Source: Cruorifilaria tuberocauda | Taxonomy: Eukaryota; Nematoda; Chromadorea; Rhabditida; Onchocercidae | Assembly: GCA_013365365.1 (NCBI GenBank) | Contig: JABVXU010000001.1 | Coordinates: forward strand, 682,001 to 746,000 | Reading direction: 5' to 3' | DNA length: 64,000 bases | Part shown: positions 1 to 13,444 of the stretch, in pieces | Layout of the letters: the number at the start of each line of letters is the position of its first letter | Position numbering within the stretch: the stretch's first letter is position 1 | Translations under genes and position numbers: made by a program | The notes under the pieces: model-generated | Databases searched by the model: none | The model's input: only the letters and a program-made list of their open reading frames with translations | What the model was told of the DNA's origin: nothing

Positions 1-821
1 AATAAGGAAAACTGTCCTGCTATAGTTTGAAAATATTTTTATGACTACTCGCCTAACTAACAGTGATTTAAAGAATTCTTTTAAATCTCCCTGTGCAAAT
101 GTTATTCAGATTATTTTCAGTTACTGATATATTACTATATTCCATCTCTTCTTGTCAACCATGTTATCTATTTGAACTTCTGAATAATTTGTGACGACAT
201 CCGTGATTTTTTTTCAAATAAAACTAGTAAAATAATGTTAATATTAAGTTCATTGACATCCTTTAACATAATACAACATAACTTTTTCCATTGTTGATAA
301 TTTTGTATGTTGTACTGTTATTGCCAGCATTTCTGTGCCTCTCTATCATCATAACTTAAATTTAGTGTGGGATCAAAAAATAGTAAGTTCCTCAAAGGAG
401 AAATAATCTTTTTTAAATCCTTAAAATTGTTTTTATGGAAATAAACAAGGTAAATATAAATATTTGCTTATTATAAGCCTTACGTAATAATGTGATGATG
501 ACGTTCTCCATAGTTTATGGTTCGTCTCGTTCGTTTTGTTATACACATAATTTGTCACAAGTGGTAGTTATGCTATTTGGTTGATTTGATTCCGAACTAA
601 CAAATTGTTGCTATATATGGTGCTGATTCGTTGAAGAAGGAATATAATATCTATTTAGTGATGATTTCTGAATATTTTCTTGATATTCCTTCGTTTGTCT
701 GACAGAATTATTTTTCCATAATTATATTATCGTCGTAAATTTTAAATTTACTCGCGTTACGATGTTTAATTTAGAAAGTTGTCGGGTGATGTGAGAGAGG
801 CGTGTGAGGCCTTTCTCGAGG
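1..821. other. AT-rich upstream region, no gene seen
   Basis: No coding exon can be supported here. The stretch presumably holds the promoter and 5' UTR of the phospholipase C gene that starts at 822. A 3' splice-site-like sequence ending in AG lies about 50 bases before the start codon and could accept a spliced leader, but nothing in the sequence proves it. Confidence 0.4.
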
Positions 822-3800
822 ATGGCCAAAGATTACCAGTTTAGTTGGAAGCCCAATATTCCTGACGCTCTTTTGAAGGGTTATGAATTCGATAAATATG
901 ATGATGTGGGTTGAATTTATATTTTTTCGTTGTTTTTTCCTTTGTTTCCCTTGTTTTTTTTCTAATCTCCAATATACGAAAGCTCCATACCTTTTGACAC
1001 TTAATGGACTGGGGTACAACGAATTTTTGACTATGTTTTTATGTTTTTATGTTTTTTGTTTTTTATGTTTTTTTGTTGCAAATTCATAATAAATTCATAT
1101 GCCTTAGTTGGTTCTTAGTTCTAAATTTAATATCACTTCTTAGTTTGGTTAAAAATAAAGTTACAAGAAACACGGTAATATGTATCGCTACTTAGTTTTT
1201 GATTAAATGAAAAGTTGCAGGAAAGCATTTGTCTAGAATGTGGTACATTTCTTCGTGTAGATGAATATGGATTTTTTTTATACTGGACATCAGAAGAAAG
1301 GAAAGATACATCAGTGCTTGACCTTATCCTGGTCAATTATTCGTAATTTTTATATCCACGTTATTTAATACAATTTAACATCAGCTTGAAAATTCTCATT
1401 ATTTTACTCATCGAAATTTTACAAAAATATTAAACTTCCTTTGTTTTATCTTGATTATAAATTCTTTTATATATATTATTAGTTGACTTTATTTCGTAGA
1501 AAACTTACAGGTCTGGGAAGCAAGGCGTGGCACATTACCAAAGGATGGACGGGTAATGTTTGAACTGGAGCAACATGGACCTCGTGAAACCATTGAAGAT
1601 AGAACAGTTTGGCTTACATACGGTCCTGACCTAGTTAGTATTAGCAACTACTATTTGGTCGCGGAAGATATTGAAATTGCCAAGGTGATTAATTTCTATC
1701 CTTATAATTTTATTGTAGCTTCCTAAACTTGACAAATGATCTCTTATGATATTTTTTTGCAGCATTTTCAGTTATTATAGTTAAAATATATTCAGAAAGA
1801 TGTCCAGGAGTTATCCGGAGGCATTTCTAATTTTTTTGCTGTCCAATTTTAGATTTGGCGAAATGGTCTAAATGAGATTTTAAGAACAAGCAAAGTACGA
1901 CATATTTCTTATACAACAAGCCTGATGAAGAAGTTTGTTTCATTTTTTCGGTTGCTTAGGTTTATGATTAATCTTCCCTTTCAACTCACAGTTTTCTGAA
2001 ATCTTTCTCAAATTTCAACATTTTATTTTCCGAATATCGTGCTTTCAGTTGGCGATATTTGTGTCTTTGTTTGAATGAGCATCAAAAAATTCCCATAAAA
2101 AATATTGTCAAAATTTTTTCTGGTGGTAAAACAGATCTAATGGTGCAGAAATGTCTCAGTGACCTCGGACTTTCAGGCAATAAAGTATGTTTTTTCTTGA
2201 GCTTCAAAAAAGATGATTTATTTTCAACATATTTCAACAGATATCTTTTCTAAGAATCATTAATTAATATTTCATTCCATTATCTAGTATTTTACCGATT
2301 TTTACACTTGTCAAGTCATGCAATTTCGTAATTTTTGTTTGACCATTTTGTTTTAGGAGTATGATGAACTCGATGTGGAATTATTTACCTTCGACAAATA
2401 TTTGCGCTTGTATTATAAAATTTGTCCACGAAGTGATGTGCAAGAATTGTTCGTAAAATTGTAAGTAGAATTTTGAGAAATTTTGAAATTTTTGAAAATT
2501 ATTTTTAGTTTTAATAAGCATCTAAAAAATTTAATTGAACACAAATAAAAGTAGGGATTCAAGTGTTTATTGATGTTATAAATTCTTTTGCAGATCGGTA
2601 ATTTAGTTAATAATATTAATGATAAAATAGATGTATTTTCGAAGCTAATTATTATTTCTAAAACTGGTCATTGGCACCACGATAATGTCTAATCGGTAGT
2701 TATTTTGCAGAAGTGGTCAAAAGGAATATCTTACCAAAGATCGTTTAATAGGTTTTTTGAATGAAGAACAGAGAGATCCTCGGCTGAACGAAATATTGTT
2801 CCCATTTTTTGATGATAAGAGAGTGCTGAATCTAATATCAAAATACGAAACAGATGAAAATTATATAAATAATGGTATTTTTTGAGTAACTGCTGTTATT
2901 TTTTATTAATTTTGGCAGGAATTTTTTTCTCTTATTTTCAAATGTCATAAAATTAAGTTTGGAGATTCAATTATTTGCAATTTTTTCAGGGAAAATGTCT
3001 GGCGATGCTTTCTTACGGTTTTTGATGTCTGATGAGAATGCGCCAGTATTTTTAGATCGAGTCGAACTTTATCAAGATATGGATCAACCTTTGTGTCATT
3101 ATTATATTAATAGGTATATGTAAATCTAATATTTTCCATGTAATCATTAGATTAGAAAAAATGAGTGTTCGTACAATGTTTTTTAAATGATTATTCTTGC
3201 ATTGTAGTATGAACGTACTGAATTGTTGCCTGTAGTAGATTGTTCCTTGCTATTGTCACCAGACTATACGCTCGAAATTCGTTGAAAAAATCAGCAGCAG
3301 AAAGCTTTTTTTCAGCTCACATAACACATATCTCACCGGAAGACAATATGGAGGGAAAAGTTCGACTGAAATTTATCGTCAGGTTTTATTGTCGGGGTGT
3401 AGGTAATCATCATTTTTAAAATTTACCAGATTTCATAGTATTTCTATATTAAACAACTCCAGCTAGATAAATTATAGTATAAAATGTTCTTTATTTGTGC
3501 CGTTGCAGATGTATTGAACTAGATTGTTGGGATGGTACTGGGGAAAATAAGGGTGAACCAATTATCACTCATGGTAAAGCAATGTGTACAGATGTTTTTT
3601 TCAAGGTAGGCTATTGATTATGCTGCTTTCCCCTTCACTTCTATTAAAGATTCGTTTACAATTCTGTTCATGTATTACGTAGTTTTTTTTCATATTTTCC
3701 ATATTCTAATTTTTTACGAAAGCAGTATCGCTGAAAATGATTTCTGAGAAATGTTTCCGTTCTGTACATAAGAACTTCTTCAGGATGTCCTTTATCAGAT

Positions 3801-6800
3801 TCGAGACACTGCTTTCGCTAGATCCGATTTCCCAGTGATTTTGTCATTCGAAAATCATTGCTCTAAATCAAACCAACTCAAAATGGCGAAATACTGCATG
3901 GAAATACTTGGTGATATGTTGTTGTCAAAGCCTCTAGATGATAATCCGCTTGAACCAGGAGTACAACTACCTTCACCCAATCGTTTAAAACGTAAAATAC
4001 TGATTAAAAACAAACGATTAAAAGCGGATATTGAAAAACTGCAAATGGAGCAGTTTCTGCGCGAGGGTAAATTAGATGAAGAAGATGAGCCTGTCGAAAA
4101 TCCAGAGGCCGTTGTTGGTGAGGAAATTTCGGCACTTTGTAAGCATAACTTTTGATGATTAGTGCGAAGTCTGATGTAATGTATTATAAGTTATTTTACA
4201 AATGATATAATATTAATGGTATGACAGTGTTGCAAGTCATTAACTGCTAAGCTCAAATATATCAGTTGGAAAGTGCAGTAATAAATAAGATCAAATCGAA
4301 CTGTTTGTTGCTAATAGTTCAAAATCAAGCATTAAACTATTATTAATTTGCGAATTAGTGTGCTTTCTTATTAACAAGGGACTCATTTCTCATGCTGGAA
4401 TGGTAAACGGATAAAAATATAATTGCATATTTTATTGAAGGAAAATATACTTGTAGCACTTGATGATCAGCGAGCACATCCAGAGGTGGAAGTTTGTGAT
4501 GCACAGTCAGCGTCGACATTAGACGCAAGTATAATTTTGTTCCCTTTTACGAAAAAGAAATGAATTTTAGAGTCTTGATAAACACGAGGCGCGATAGTAT
4601 TTCCAAAATTTTAGTGCTTCAATAAAGGGGATTGTAAGCTGTTAAATTGAGAATCTTTATATTGATTAAGGTCAAGTCACTTACTTTGAATGTATCATTT
4701 CGAATAGTTTTTTTACCCCAAAAATTTATTTCAGATGACGGTGCGCCATTAAAAGACTTGGATGAAGTCTATCCTGAATTGAAGCAAACAAATTTCATAT
4801 CAAAATTGAAACCTCTTGTCACTAAGAAACCTCAGGCATTATTTCATTCCATTTCTGTCAAATTTGGTTGATAAATTTCAAATTTCATTGAATTAGATTA
4901 AAGTGACAAGATTTTATTTTCCTACATTCTATTTTTTTTGGTCTTTAGAATTTTCAATTTAGATATTAAAAGTTTTGAATTTTGGATTTAATGGGTTTTT
5001 GTCGACGGATTTTAAAATTTCAATTAATCAGTCTGAGTAAAATTAACATTGCTTTTTTGTGGTCTGCTTAATGGTATTTTAATTTTTCAATCGTTTGAGT
5101 TCAAAAAGTTAGTCAAAACGTTTCTTTTAATGGGTTACTTCTGTCAGATTTGGGTTTTCGTTACATTCAGTACTATTATTTTATTTCTATATCAGTATTT
5201 TTGGGTGAGTATCTAGATGATTATGTGAATTTGGAAGCAATTGCTTCATTGCACGAATAAAAATAGCACTGTTCACATATCTTACTTATCATCTTTAATT
5301 AATAATTTTTTTTCTGTTAAGAGATATTTTGATTAAATTTGATAATCAAACACAATAATTTATGAGTTTTTTATTTTTTGGTGAGCATTTTTTGTTTCTT
5401 ATAACTCATTGTTTGTACAATTACTACAACTATTCTGTGTGCACAGTCTGGAAATGAATCACCGCCACATATCAGTGGGAATGTGGCATTACCCATATTT
5501 CCGTCATCATCATCGTCGTCATTCCGCAGCAAACGGTCGTTTCGACGAGCTTCACGTGTGACGGAATGTGAAGGCAGTGGTGGGAGTTTGAGTGCAGCAT
5601 TGCTGGATCCACAGCCACAGCGTCACTTATCAACAAGGCAGAAAAACAAAAAGGCAATTTATATTAGGAATTAACTAGGATCAAATAAGAATAGAACAAT
5701 ATAGAATATTCGTTGTGTACTCCGTTAGCCTGAGCAGTTGGGATGGACATCACTTAAAAGGGCTATTATTACAGATATGCGGTAGTTTGCATGGATTTTC
5801 ATTTGATTCCAGGGGGTTTCACCATCGACCATCTTATTTTACTGTCTTGAATACTTTTTTACTGTGTATGTAAATGCAATTTTTTGAAATGGTCGTTGTG
5901 ACGAGCACGGAAATTTGTGCAAAATAAAAAAAGAATGGGAGATGGACTTTAATTGATACCATCAATTTCTAATAGCTTTATGTGCACAAAATTATCCCCA
6001 GATGTTTTTGCCTAAAATGATAAGCATGCAATATTTGGTAAACAATTGAAACAATTTTCATTTGTGAACTGTGTTAGCCAGTGCAATGTTGCTTTTGTCA
6101 AATAACTTGCTTTGTCTTTTTTTTTTTGCTCTATACATATTTCCAAGTCTAAGAGTTGCTAATTTAATGCTGCTACCGGTCCAAACATATAATTTACGCA
6201 AGCAAGTAGTTTAAATGTCTGGGATGTTGTCGTAACGTAACGAACACATCAAGCATTAGCTTCAGCGCTTTATTCATACTTTAGGAAAGCATGTTGTGAA
6301 ATGATTGCTTGTTTCAAATTCTTTGAGCTTATAGGAGAAAGAAAAGAAAAATGGGTGAATTAAAGCAAGAAAAATATAAATGCAATAATTATAGTCCACT
6401 TCCGATTTTCGTCTTCATGTGCATGCTTTGAGGATAATGGAGAAACTTTATGAGAGATAGATATTTAAAAGAATTCTGTAAGTTGGCTATACCTCAAAAT
6501 CCAGACTTATGTTTTTTGAGATGTCCAGAAATGCAGTGTTCATGACTTGATTAAAGTGTTGTGATTGAGTGGATATTAATGAATCACAGATTCATTAATG
6601 AATCTACTTTTCTTTCTGACTCTCACATTTAGTTCATTCTGCCATATCATTAAAGAGTGGAGGGTAATTTCAATTATTTTACTGTATAAATGCCTCCTAT
6701 CAACCCTGCATGCACTTGGCCAGGCGTTGTTATCCTTGGAAAGATTGCAGCTTATCGTTTCAGTTTTATTTTTGTGCTTTTTCCTTATTATATAATTTTT

Positions 6801-9800
6801 GTTTTTACTTCTGTAGACAATGACATTTTTTAGCAAGCTCGATACTCTCATCAGTACAGTAAATTTGTCATTCAACATTCTATGGAGTTAGATAACATAG
6901 CATTCTAACAGAGAACACTCCGGAGATCTTCATTTCTTTTCAAATCTCTAGAATAATTTTGAATTTTAAACGTTATATAATATGAAATTTTTTCATTTAT
7001 TTTACTGCTTCATTTTAGCAGCAATTAACAAAAGAAGAGGAAGAGCGGATTTTCGCGGAATATCATTACACGGGTGCAACTACCAATATACATCCTCTAT
7101 TATCAAGCCTTGTTAATTATACTCATCCGGTGAAATTTTCCGGTTTTGATGTTGCTGAAGGTGAATATTTAATATTTCGGTCTTGCGCTTGATTTTAATG
7201 ATCTTTTTTTATTTCATATTTCATTCCCAAATTTTTTAGTGAAAGAAATAGATGAGGAAAGACGTTTTGTTGCCAAAAATCAGAAGGTTCTTTATTCATT
7301 GTTGTTTTTCAATTAAATAGTTATGCATTTTTAGCGAATAATTTGCATTTTCACATGTCTTCGTTCTCCGAAAGTACGGGTTTGGGATATCTGAAGCAAA
7401 GTGCTCCAGAGTTTGTTAATTACAATAAGCGCCAACTATGTAGGATATATCCAAAAGGTGCTCGTGTTGATTCTAGCAATTTTTTGCCGCAGGTTTGTTC
7501 ATTCCACTTGTATTTGATATTTGCATAACATTTCAGATCACATTCTCCAACATGAATTTCCTATATTACTAATAATGAATTTTTCAATGTTCAAGGTTTT
7601 CAATAAATCCACCATTAGTTCTTAATGAAACTCTGGTTTCATTAATGAAAATTTTTAGTTATATCAAAAGTAGAAATATAACCTGTTGAATTTTCACTTA
7701 TATGAATTAAGTCTAAATCCAGTTCACAATTACAGATATTTTGGAATGCTGGTTGCCAAATGGTAGCATTAAATTTTCAAACTCCTGATATATCTATGCA
7801 GCTCAACCAAGGAAAGTTTCAGTATAATGGTGGATGCGGGTATGTTTTCTCTCAGAAGATATCCCTATAATGAGTATCAAGGTTTTTGGAAAAGCAGTAA
7901 TTGTATTTGTAATTTGTTGCAGTCTAAAAATAACTCATACTAACTTATTCCAATTTATATTGTAATATTCACAGCTCGCAACGACTTATCACTTACTTCT
8001 CTTTTAAGTCTCTGGCAACAAAAGACGATGCTTCATTGTGTCTAAAAGAATTTCTATGCAGATATATTTATAAGAAATTGCTAAAATTTTTTAATATAAT
8101 ACTATTCTAATAATTAAAACTATTCTGATATTACTTAATGTTTAAGGTATCTGTTAAAGCCAGACTTCATGAGACGACCTGACAGGTCATTTGATCCATT
8201 TTCGGAATCTCCTGTTGATGGTGTAATTGCAGCACACTGCACTGTGAAAGTTATTAGTTTACTACTTTTTTGATTTAGAGCCGTTTGTATCATCTACTTT
8301 TTTTAATTTTGAAAATCGTTTGCAGATTACCATATATTTACTGTAATTATTTAATGATTTAAGACTTTTGAAAAATTATGTAAAATTCCTTCGTCGGAAG
8401 TATATGAGGAAAATACAAACAGACTTAAATTATTTTTTCCAGGTCATATCAGGTCATTTTTTATGTGATAGAAAAATTGGCACTTATGTAGAAGCAGAAA
8501 TGTATGGTCTTCCAACCGATACAATACGAAAGGAACATCGAACGCGTACCGTACCTGCAAATGGATTGAATCCTGTGTACAACAGCGACCCGTTTGTTTT
8601 CAGAAAGGTAATTTTATGAGTTGAAAGTGATAAAAAGTAAAGATATCGGCAGTATTATAGTTTGTCTTGAGAGTTGAGTTTGAAATTAAAAAGAGATGAT
8701 TGTATTTGTTCACAGGTCGTCTTACCGGAACTAGCTCTTTTACGTCTCGCTGTTTATGACGAAAATGGAAAGCAACTTGGGCAGCGAATACTACCGTTAG
8801 ATGGTTTACAAGCTGGTTACCGACACATAACACTTCGTACTGAATCGAACATGCCCATGGTATTGTCATGTCTTTTTGTTCGGATTGTGATCAAAACTTA
8901 TGTTCCCGATGAACTTAGTGGTAAGTCTTTATGATCTCGTTTTTGTTTGTTCATACAGTAATGTATGAAATAGCAAAAATATACATAATGTTAGTTATGA
9001 TTTGTTCCCTTATCGTATTTGAGATGATTTAAACACTGGTGTGCTAATTTTCTAGCCTCATGACATTCTTTAAAGTATAGTATACACTCATTTTCAGGCC
9101 TAGTAGATGCGTTGGCGGACCCACGTGCCTATGTTTCTGCACAGGAAAAACGAACAGAAGCTCTACATCATATGGGTGTTGAAGATTCAGATATAGTGGA
9201 AGTGACATCGAGTTCATTGAGGACTGCATCAAGCAAAAGTATTCTACGAACAAATGGTGGTTCACTTGATCAAAACTGCGAGTAAGTGCTTAAATCTCAA
9301 TAGTATCATCAAGGATGGTCATATAAAATTTGCTCTGTACATAAAATTACTTACAAATAGATCAAAATTAAGTGCATTTCTTTCATTTCTCTTCACTTAT
9401 CATTTTAGATTTATGATTAACTGAATCCTATTTCCGTAATTGTTATCTCTTTTTGGGTAGAAAATTCTCAGAAATAATTTAAATGCAAATTTATAGTTTT
9501 TTAAGATCGAAATCAGTAGTATTATCGAGAGAATCAGCTCGTTCGAATACGGAAGCTACAGATGGCAAACAGAAGGTAGTACATTTGCATTTTTTAAGAT
9601 TTGATTAATTAGAATGACGCAATTTGTTGTTTATTAGCATACAATTATCAGTTTTTGTTTAAGAAACTGATAATGATGAAATAAAGCAAGTTGAGGCGAC
9701 TCATTATATCACTATTAGTGATCTGCTAATGAATTCTTTTAAATTAATAAAATTGTTGATTTTGTGACTATAAGAATCGAAAAGCTTCGAGTGTTATCAA

Positions 9801-12644
9801 AGCACGAAATTCGAATCTATTTAAGAAATTGCCATTGTGATTGTTTAATTATAAGTCATTTTTTTTTTTGTGTTATGTCACATCGTTTAATAACTTTATT
9901 GTCGGTATGTTTGCATCAAACTGTTTTCAAGTTAGGAATCAATAATGCATGTACAAGTAACTGATGAGTCATTCGTTCATCATTACTTGATTGAGATAAA
10001 AAAAGCTAAAATTGCACCTCTATTTTTCTGTTTTGTAGTCTTATCATTTTTGATCAGCTTATTATTCTTTCTTAAAGAAGGATCTTGTCTTTTAATTTTG
10101 ACGGACGTGGAATTTAAACGAGTTTCATTAAGGGTTTCATTAAAAAAATAGGTAACTAAAATTTTCGAATTTATATCTTGTCAAATACGGAAAGTTTAAC
10201 TGATTCTGATTTGCATGAATTTATTTGAGCATGTCATTGATTAACTACTGTTTTTGATTTTAGGCAAAAAACATGTAAAATGATGAATACCAAGATCATG
10301 TATTTTCAAGGGCATTTCTCACGACAACAATTGAAGGATAAATTAGATTGCTTTCAGATGGAAGCGATCAATGTTAGCGATTTGAAGAAAGACAAATGTT
10401 TTCAAAAACTAGTTCGGAAATTTCAAAAAGATATGAACGAATTGAAAAAGCGACATCAAAAACAGAGGGAATCAGTTCAGAAGCAGCAGGTTACTACTTG
10501 CTTTTCGCATCGTTATCAAATAAATTTTTCCCATCATTATTATTGAAACATTAAATTATTTGGATTGCAAAAATCCAAGTCCGTTTGGTGTTATCGTTTT
10601 CAATATAAAAATCTTATGAATTGTGAATAGAATATGTCAAATAATGCTATTCATTGAAATATTAGTTGCGAAGCCAAGACAGGCTTGAAGTCTAAATATC
10701 TTTCAAATTTATACTATTACAACTTAATTACTTTCGGTATTTGCTGCAATTAAAGCTGATTCTATCAAGTCAGCTTATTTTATTTGATTGGTTTAATTCT
10801 CTGCGTTCATTTTGTATAGTTTTGCATTGCAAACTGATAAATATGATAGGGTATAAGAGTATCAAGAAAAGTGAGTTTATGAATATTTTCAGTTAATGAA
10901 GCGTGAAAGCTTGGGAGAGATTTTATATTTGGTTTCTTTTATTAATGCATTTCACCAGTTATAGCAAATGACTGTCGATAAACTGATTTGTGACAGTCAC
11001 AAGCAATCTAAGTGGCGAACAGTGGCTAACAGTTCAGGGAGTCAAAAACATCAATCGTTGTCGTATATGAAGTCCGAACCAATATCGCGCAACGTCGACA
11101 TGACTAATAACCATAAAGTATATTATCTTTTTTTACCCTTTCTTTTTTGTATTTCCTTCCTCTATGAAATTAGTCTAATAAGGAATTCACATGAGAGATA
11201 ATGAAATTAGTCTAATAAGGAATTCACATGGAAGATATTAAAGTCAAAAAATAACCATAAAGTATATGTAAAAATATGTAAACTCGTGTACCTGATTTTT
11301 TGGGGAAAACTCCTGTAGCAGCAGTTTGGAATGCATTCAAGGCTAATCATAGTGGCAAGATATCCAAATTTAATCTCAACTGCTTTTGAAAATAGATTTT
11401 TCCGATTCAACTTTCTGTGAGTCTCATGGATAGTAGTACTGATTGCTCTGTTCCAGATGAAATCTCTAGTATTGTCTCAAACTGATGAATGGTCATCGAT
11501 GATGCGAAGACATGAAAGAGAATGTCACGATCTAAGGAGACTGCAAATAAAAGAAGAATTTGATTGTCTAGGGTGAGTGTTAGTTTATCTTTTTCTTCAA
11601 AAGTAGACCTCAGTACATTATTGTCAGCATATGAGCGCAAACTTTGTAGTTTGGAATAATAGAGGTCATGCTTCCCAGAAGGATCAAAAAATGATGCAAT
11701 GATGCAACATATAAAAACACTTTGACCGGTGAATCGTGAAATCAGTGTACGGAGAAATACGTTTGTAAATGAGTGGGATTGAGTCTAGTAGTCACATTAT
11801 CAGTTAATTCGAGTCATTGTTTCTGAAAACTTATGGAGATACATTCCATATTATTCATTTTTACATAAAAAACGTCTTTCAGGAAATTGCTTCAGGATGC
11901 CCAAAAACAGCAAATGAATATGTTGAGACTGAGGCTCGAAGCTGAGAACAAAGATTTGAAGCAAGCCCAAACAAAAAAGAGTATGGACGATGCCCGAGCT
12001 ATACAACAGGTGCTTCAGTTTGGATATGTGATAGATTAATTTGTGTTTCACTACATCAATCGCACTTTGCAGAAAATGTCATATAAGACGTTTAATCTTT
12101 TTCTTTGGTAGGATAAAAACATCAAAACAAAGGCAGAAAGGGATCGACGAATAAAAGAAATGAATGAAAAAAATTTAAAAATGTTCTGCGAAGAGCGGAA
12201 ACGACTGGCTATAAAGTGAGTAGTTATTTATTATGGAATTTCACATTTGATTTTTCAAATCGTTGCTGTAAAAGTAAATGCTCGTATTAATCTCATGTGT
12301 TTTACTGTTGTCATTTGAGGGCCCAAAAACATGAGGAACAACTGATGAAAAGACATGAACAGCAATATGCACAGTTTGAGAAAGACGCAGAAAAGGTTTC
12401 TTCTTTGAAATTAACTATAACTTTCTTATCTAAGACATCTACTACGCATATCTTCATAATTCTCGGTAAGTACTATTAATCATAAATTTAAAAGTTAGCT
12501 TAAATAAAATTGATGCACTTGATTTTAAATTAAAGGAAATCAAAGGAATTTTTCGATCTTCACAAGCATTTTTAGGAGCTGGAATTGGAAGAAATGAGTC
12601 ATCGAGAAATTCAGTTAGCATCAAAACCTGAATTTATTTGCTAA
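822..12644 (+). CDS. egl-8: Phospholipase C beta (EGL-8 type), 30 exons
   Basis: Membrane-associated phosphoinositide phospholipase C acting downstream of Gq; it cleaves PIP2 to IP3 and diacylglycerol. Model of 1277 residues: 822-905, 1221-1331, 1511-1684, 1853-1932, 2049-2184, 2357-2460, 2711-2874, 2990-3113, 3316-3402, 3509-3605, 3784-4138, 4457-4528, 4735-4856, 5447-5653, 7019-7160, 7335-7492, 7736-7839, 8147-8249, 8443-8607, 8716-8920, 9098-9281, 9497-9575, 10358-10489, 10965-11117, 11457-11572, 11883-12009, 12112-12215, 12320-12395, 12576-12644 and their joins stay in phase. Order: PH, EF-hands, X box ([20 protein letters not shown]; likely catalytic His328 and His376 in [10 protein letters not shown]), a Ser-rich acidic linker, Y box ([16 protein letters not shown]), C2, then a long charged helical C-terminal domain. 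Exon 13 could instead end at 4835. The listed exons number 29; I count the start exon plus 28 joins. The intron after 5653 appears to be GC-AG. Confidence 0.93.
6575..6604. repeat. Overlapping perfect inverted repeats in an egl-8 intron
   Basis: An 11-base arm, ATTAATGAATC (6575-6585), is followed after three bases by its exact reverse complement (6589-6599). The second arm itself begins a 16-base perfect palindrome (6589-6604). It lies within the long intron between the linker exon and the Y-box exon of the phospholipase gene. In such AT-rich DNA this may be chance. Confidence 0.6.
11165..11266 (+). repeat. Small tandem duplications downstream of an egl-8 exon
   Basis: Two copies of a unit containing ATTAGTCTAATAAGGAATTC lie about 37 bases apart near 11170 and 11207. 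Just after them, at 11250-11266, the last bases of the exon ending at 11117 together with its 5' splice site (ATAACCATAAAGTATAT) are repeated, 146 bases downstream of the original. This indicates recent local duplication inside the intron. Confidence 0.7.
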
Positions 12645-13444
12645 CAGCTTATAGAAATCAATACTCTGAAAACCTTATCATTTCTTCGCCTTAATCTCTG
12701 TCGTTTCCATAACAGCAGCAGTAGAAGATGCCACGATACGGTTTTTTTCGAGTCACCTCACTTTAGGAAATTTTTTCTCCTAAGTTTATATTTTGACTTC
12801 ATGTGCTGCATATCGAGTTATTTTTTACAAATTATTCTGAAATAAAAATGGCGACCGCAGGCTCTCAGAAAACGAAGTTCGCATTCTTGCTTAACCATGG
12901 TATCGACGGATAATATATTAAATCTTATTTCAACTTCGGTACTTCTCAAGATACTGAGACTTTCTTTTATATCCCTGATTGAGCGTAAAACAGCATAGAA
13001 ACTATCAGAAATGAAACCATACATAACAATGATTTCAAGATTACATGAGCTATGAACCTATCATTTTGAAGTTTCGACTTGTGAGAAAATTTCTCACTCT
13101 GAAACTCAAAAAGCCAGACAGTCATATGCTACTTAAAATATCTGTAATATATGCTGAGAGAAGAAGCCGAAATGTATATGTGGCACTGATGAACAGAATT
13201 AATAACGGAAAATTCAGATAAAATGCGTTATTTTAAAGCGAAGCATATTTTAAAACAATTTATGCTCTAAATATGACTTCAATAAAAGGAAACTTATCAG
13301 AAGTTCTTTAGCAACTAAAAAATTACATAAAAAGCACATTAAAGTGCACAAAAAAAAACACGAGAAAATAAACTGAAGCTTACCAAAGCGATAAGCTCAA
13401 GAAGAAAAAACATATATGTTTACAAATACAATTCTGTCTTCATT
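12645..13444. other. Convergent intergenic region, no gene seen
   Basis: This holds the 3' ends of two convergent genes, egl-8 (+) and eIF4E (-). Short open frames such as the one on the minus strand at 12818-13024 show no recognisable family and no matching splice partners. AATAAA-like strings occur but are not informative in sequence this AT-rich. Confidence 0.5.

Noticed and set aside
4829..4860. Alternative GC donor (CCTCAG|GCATTA) for the phospholipase linker exon
   Set aside because: It is in phase, but a GT donor at 4857 is also in phase and was preferred; transcript data would be needed to choose.
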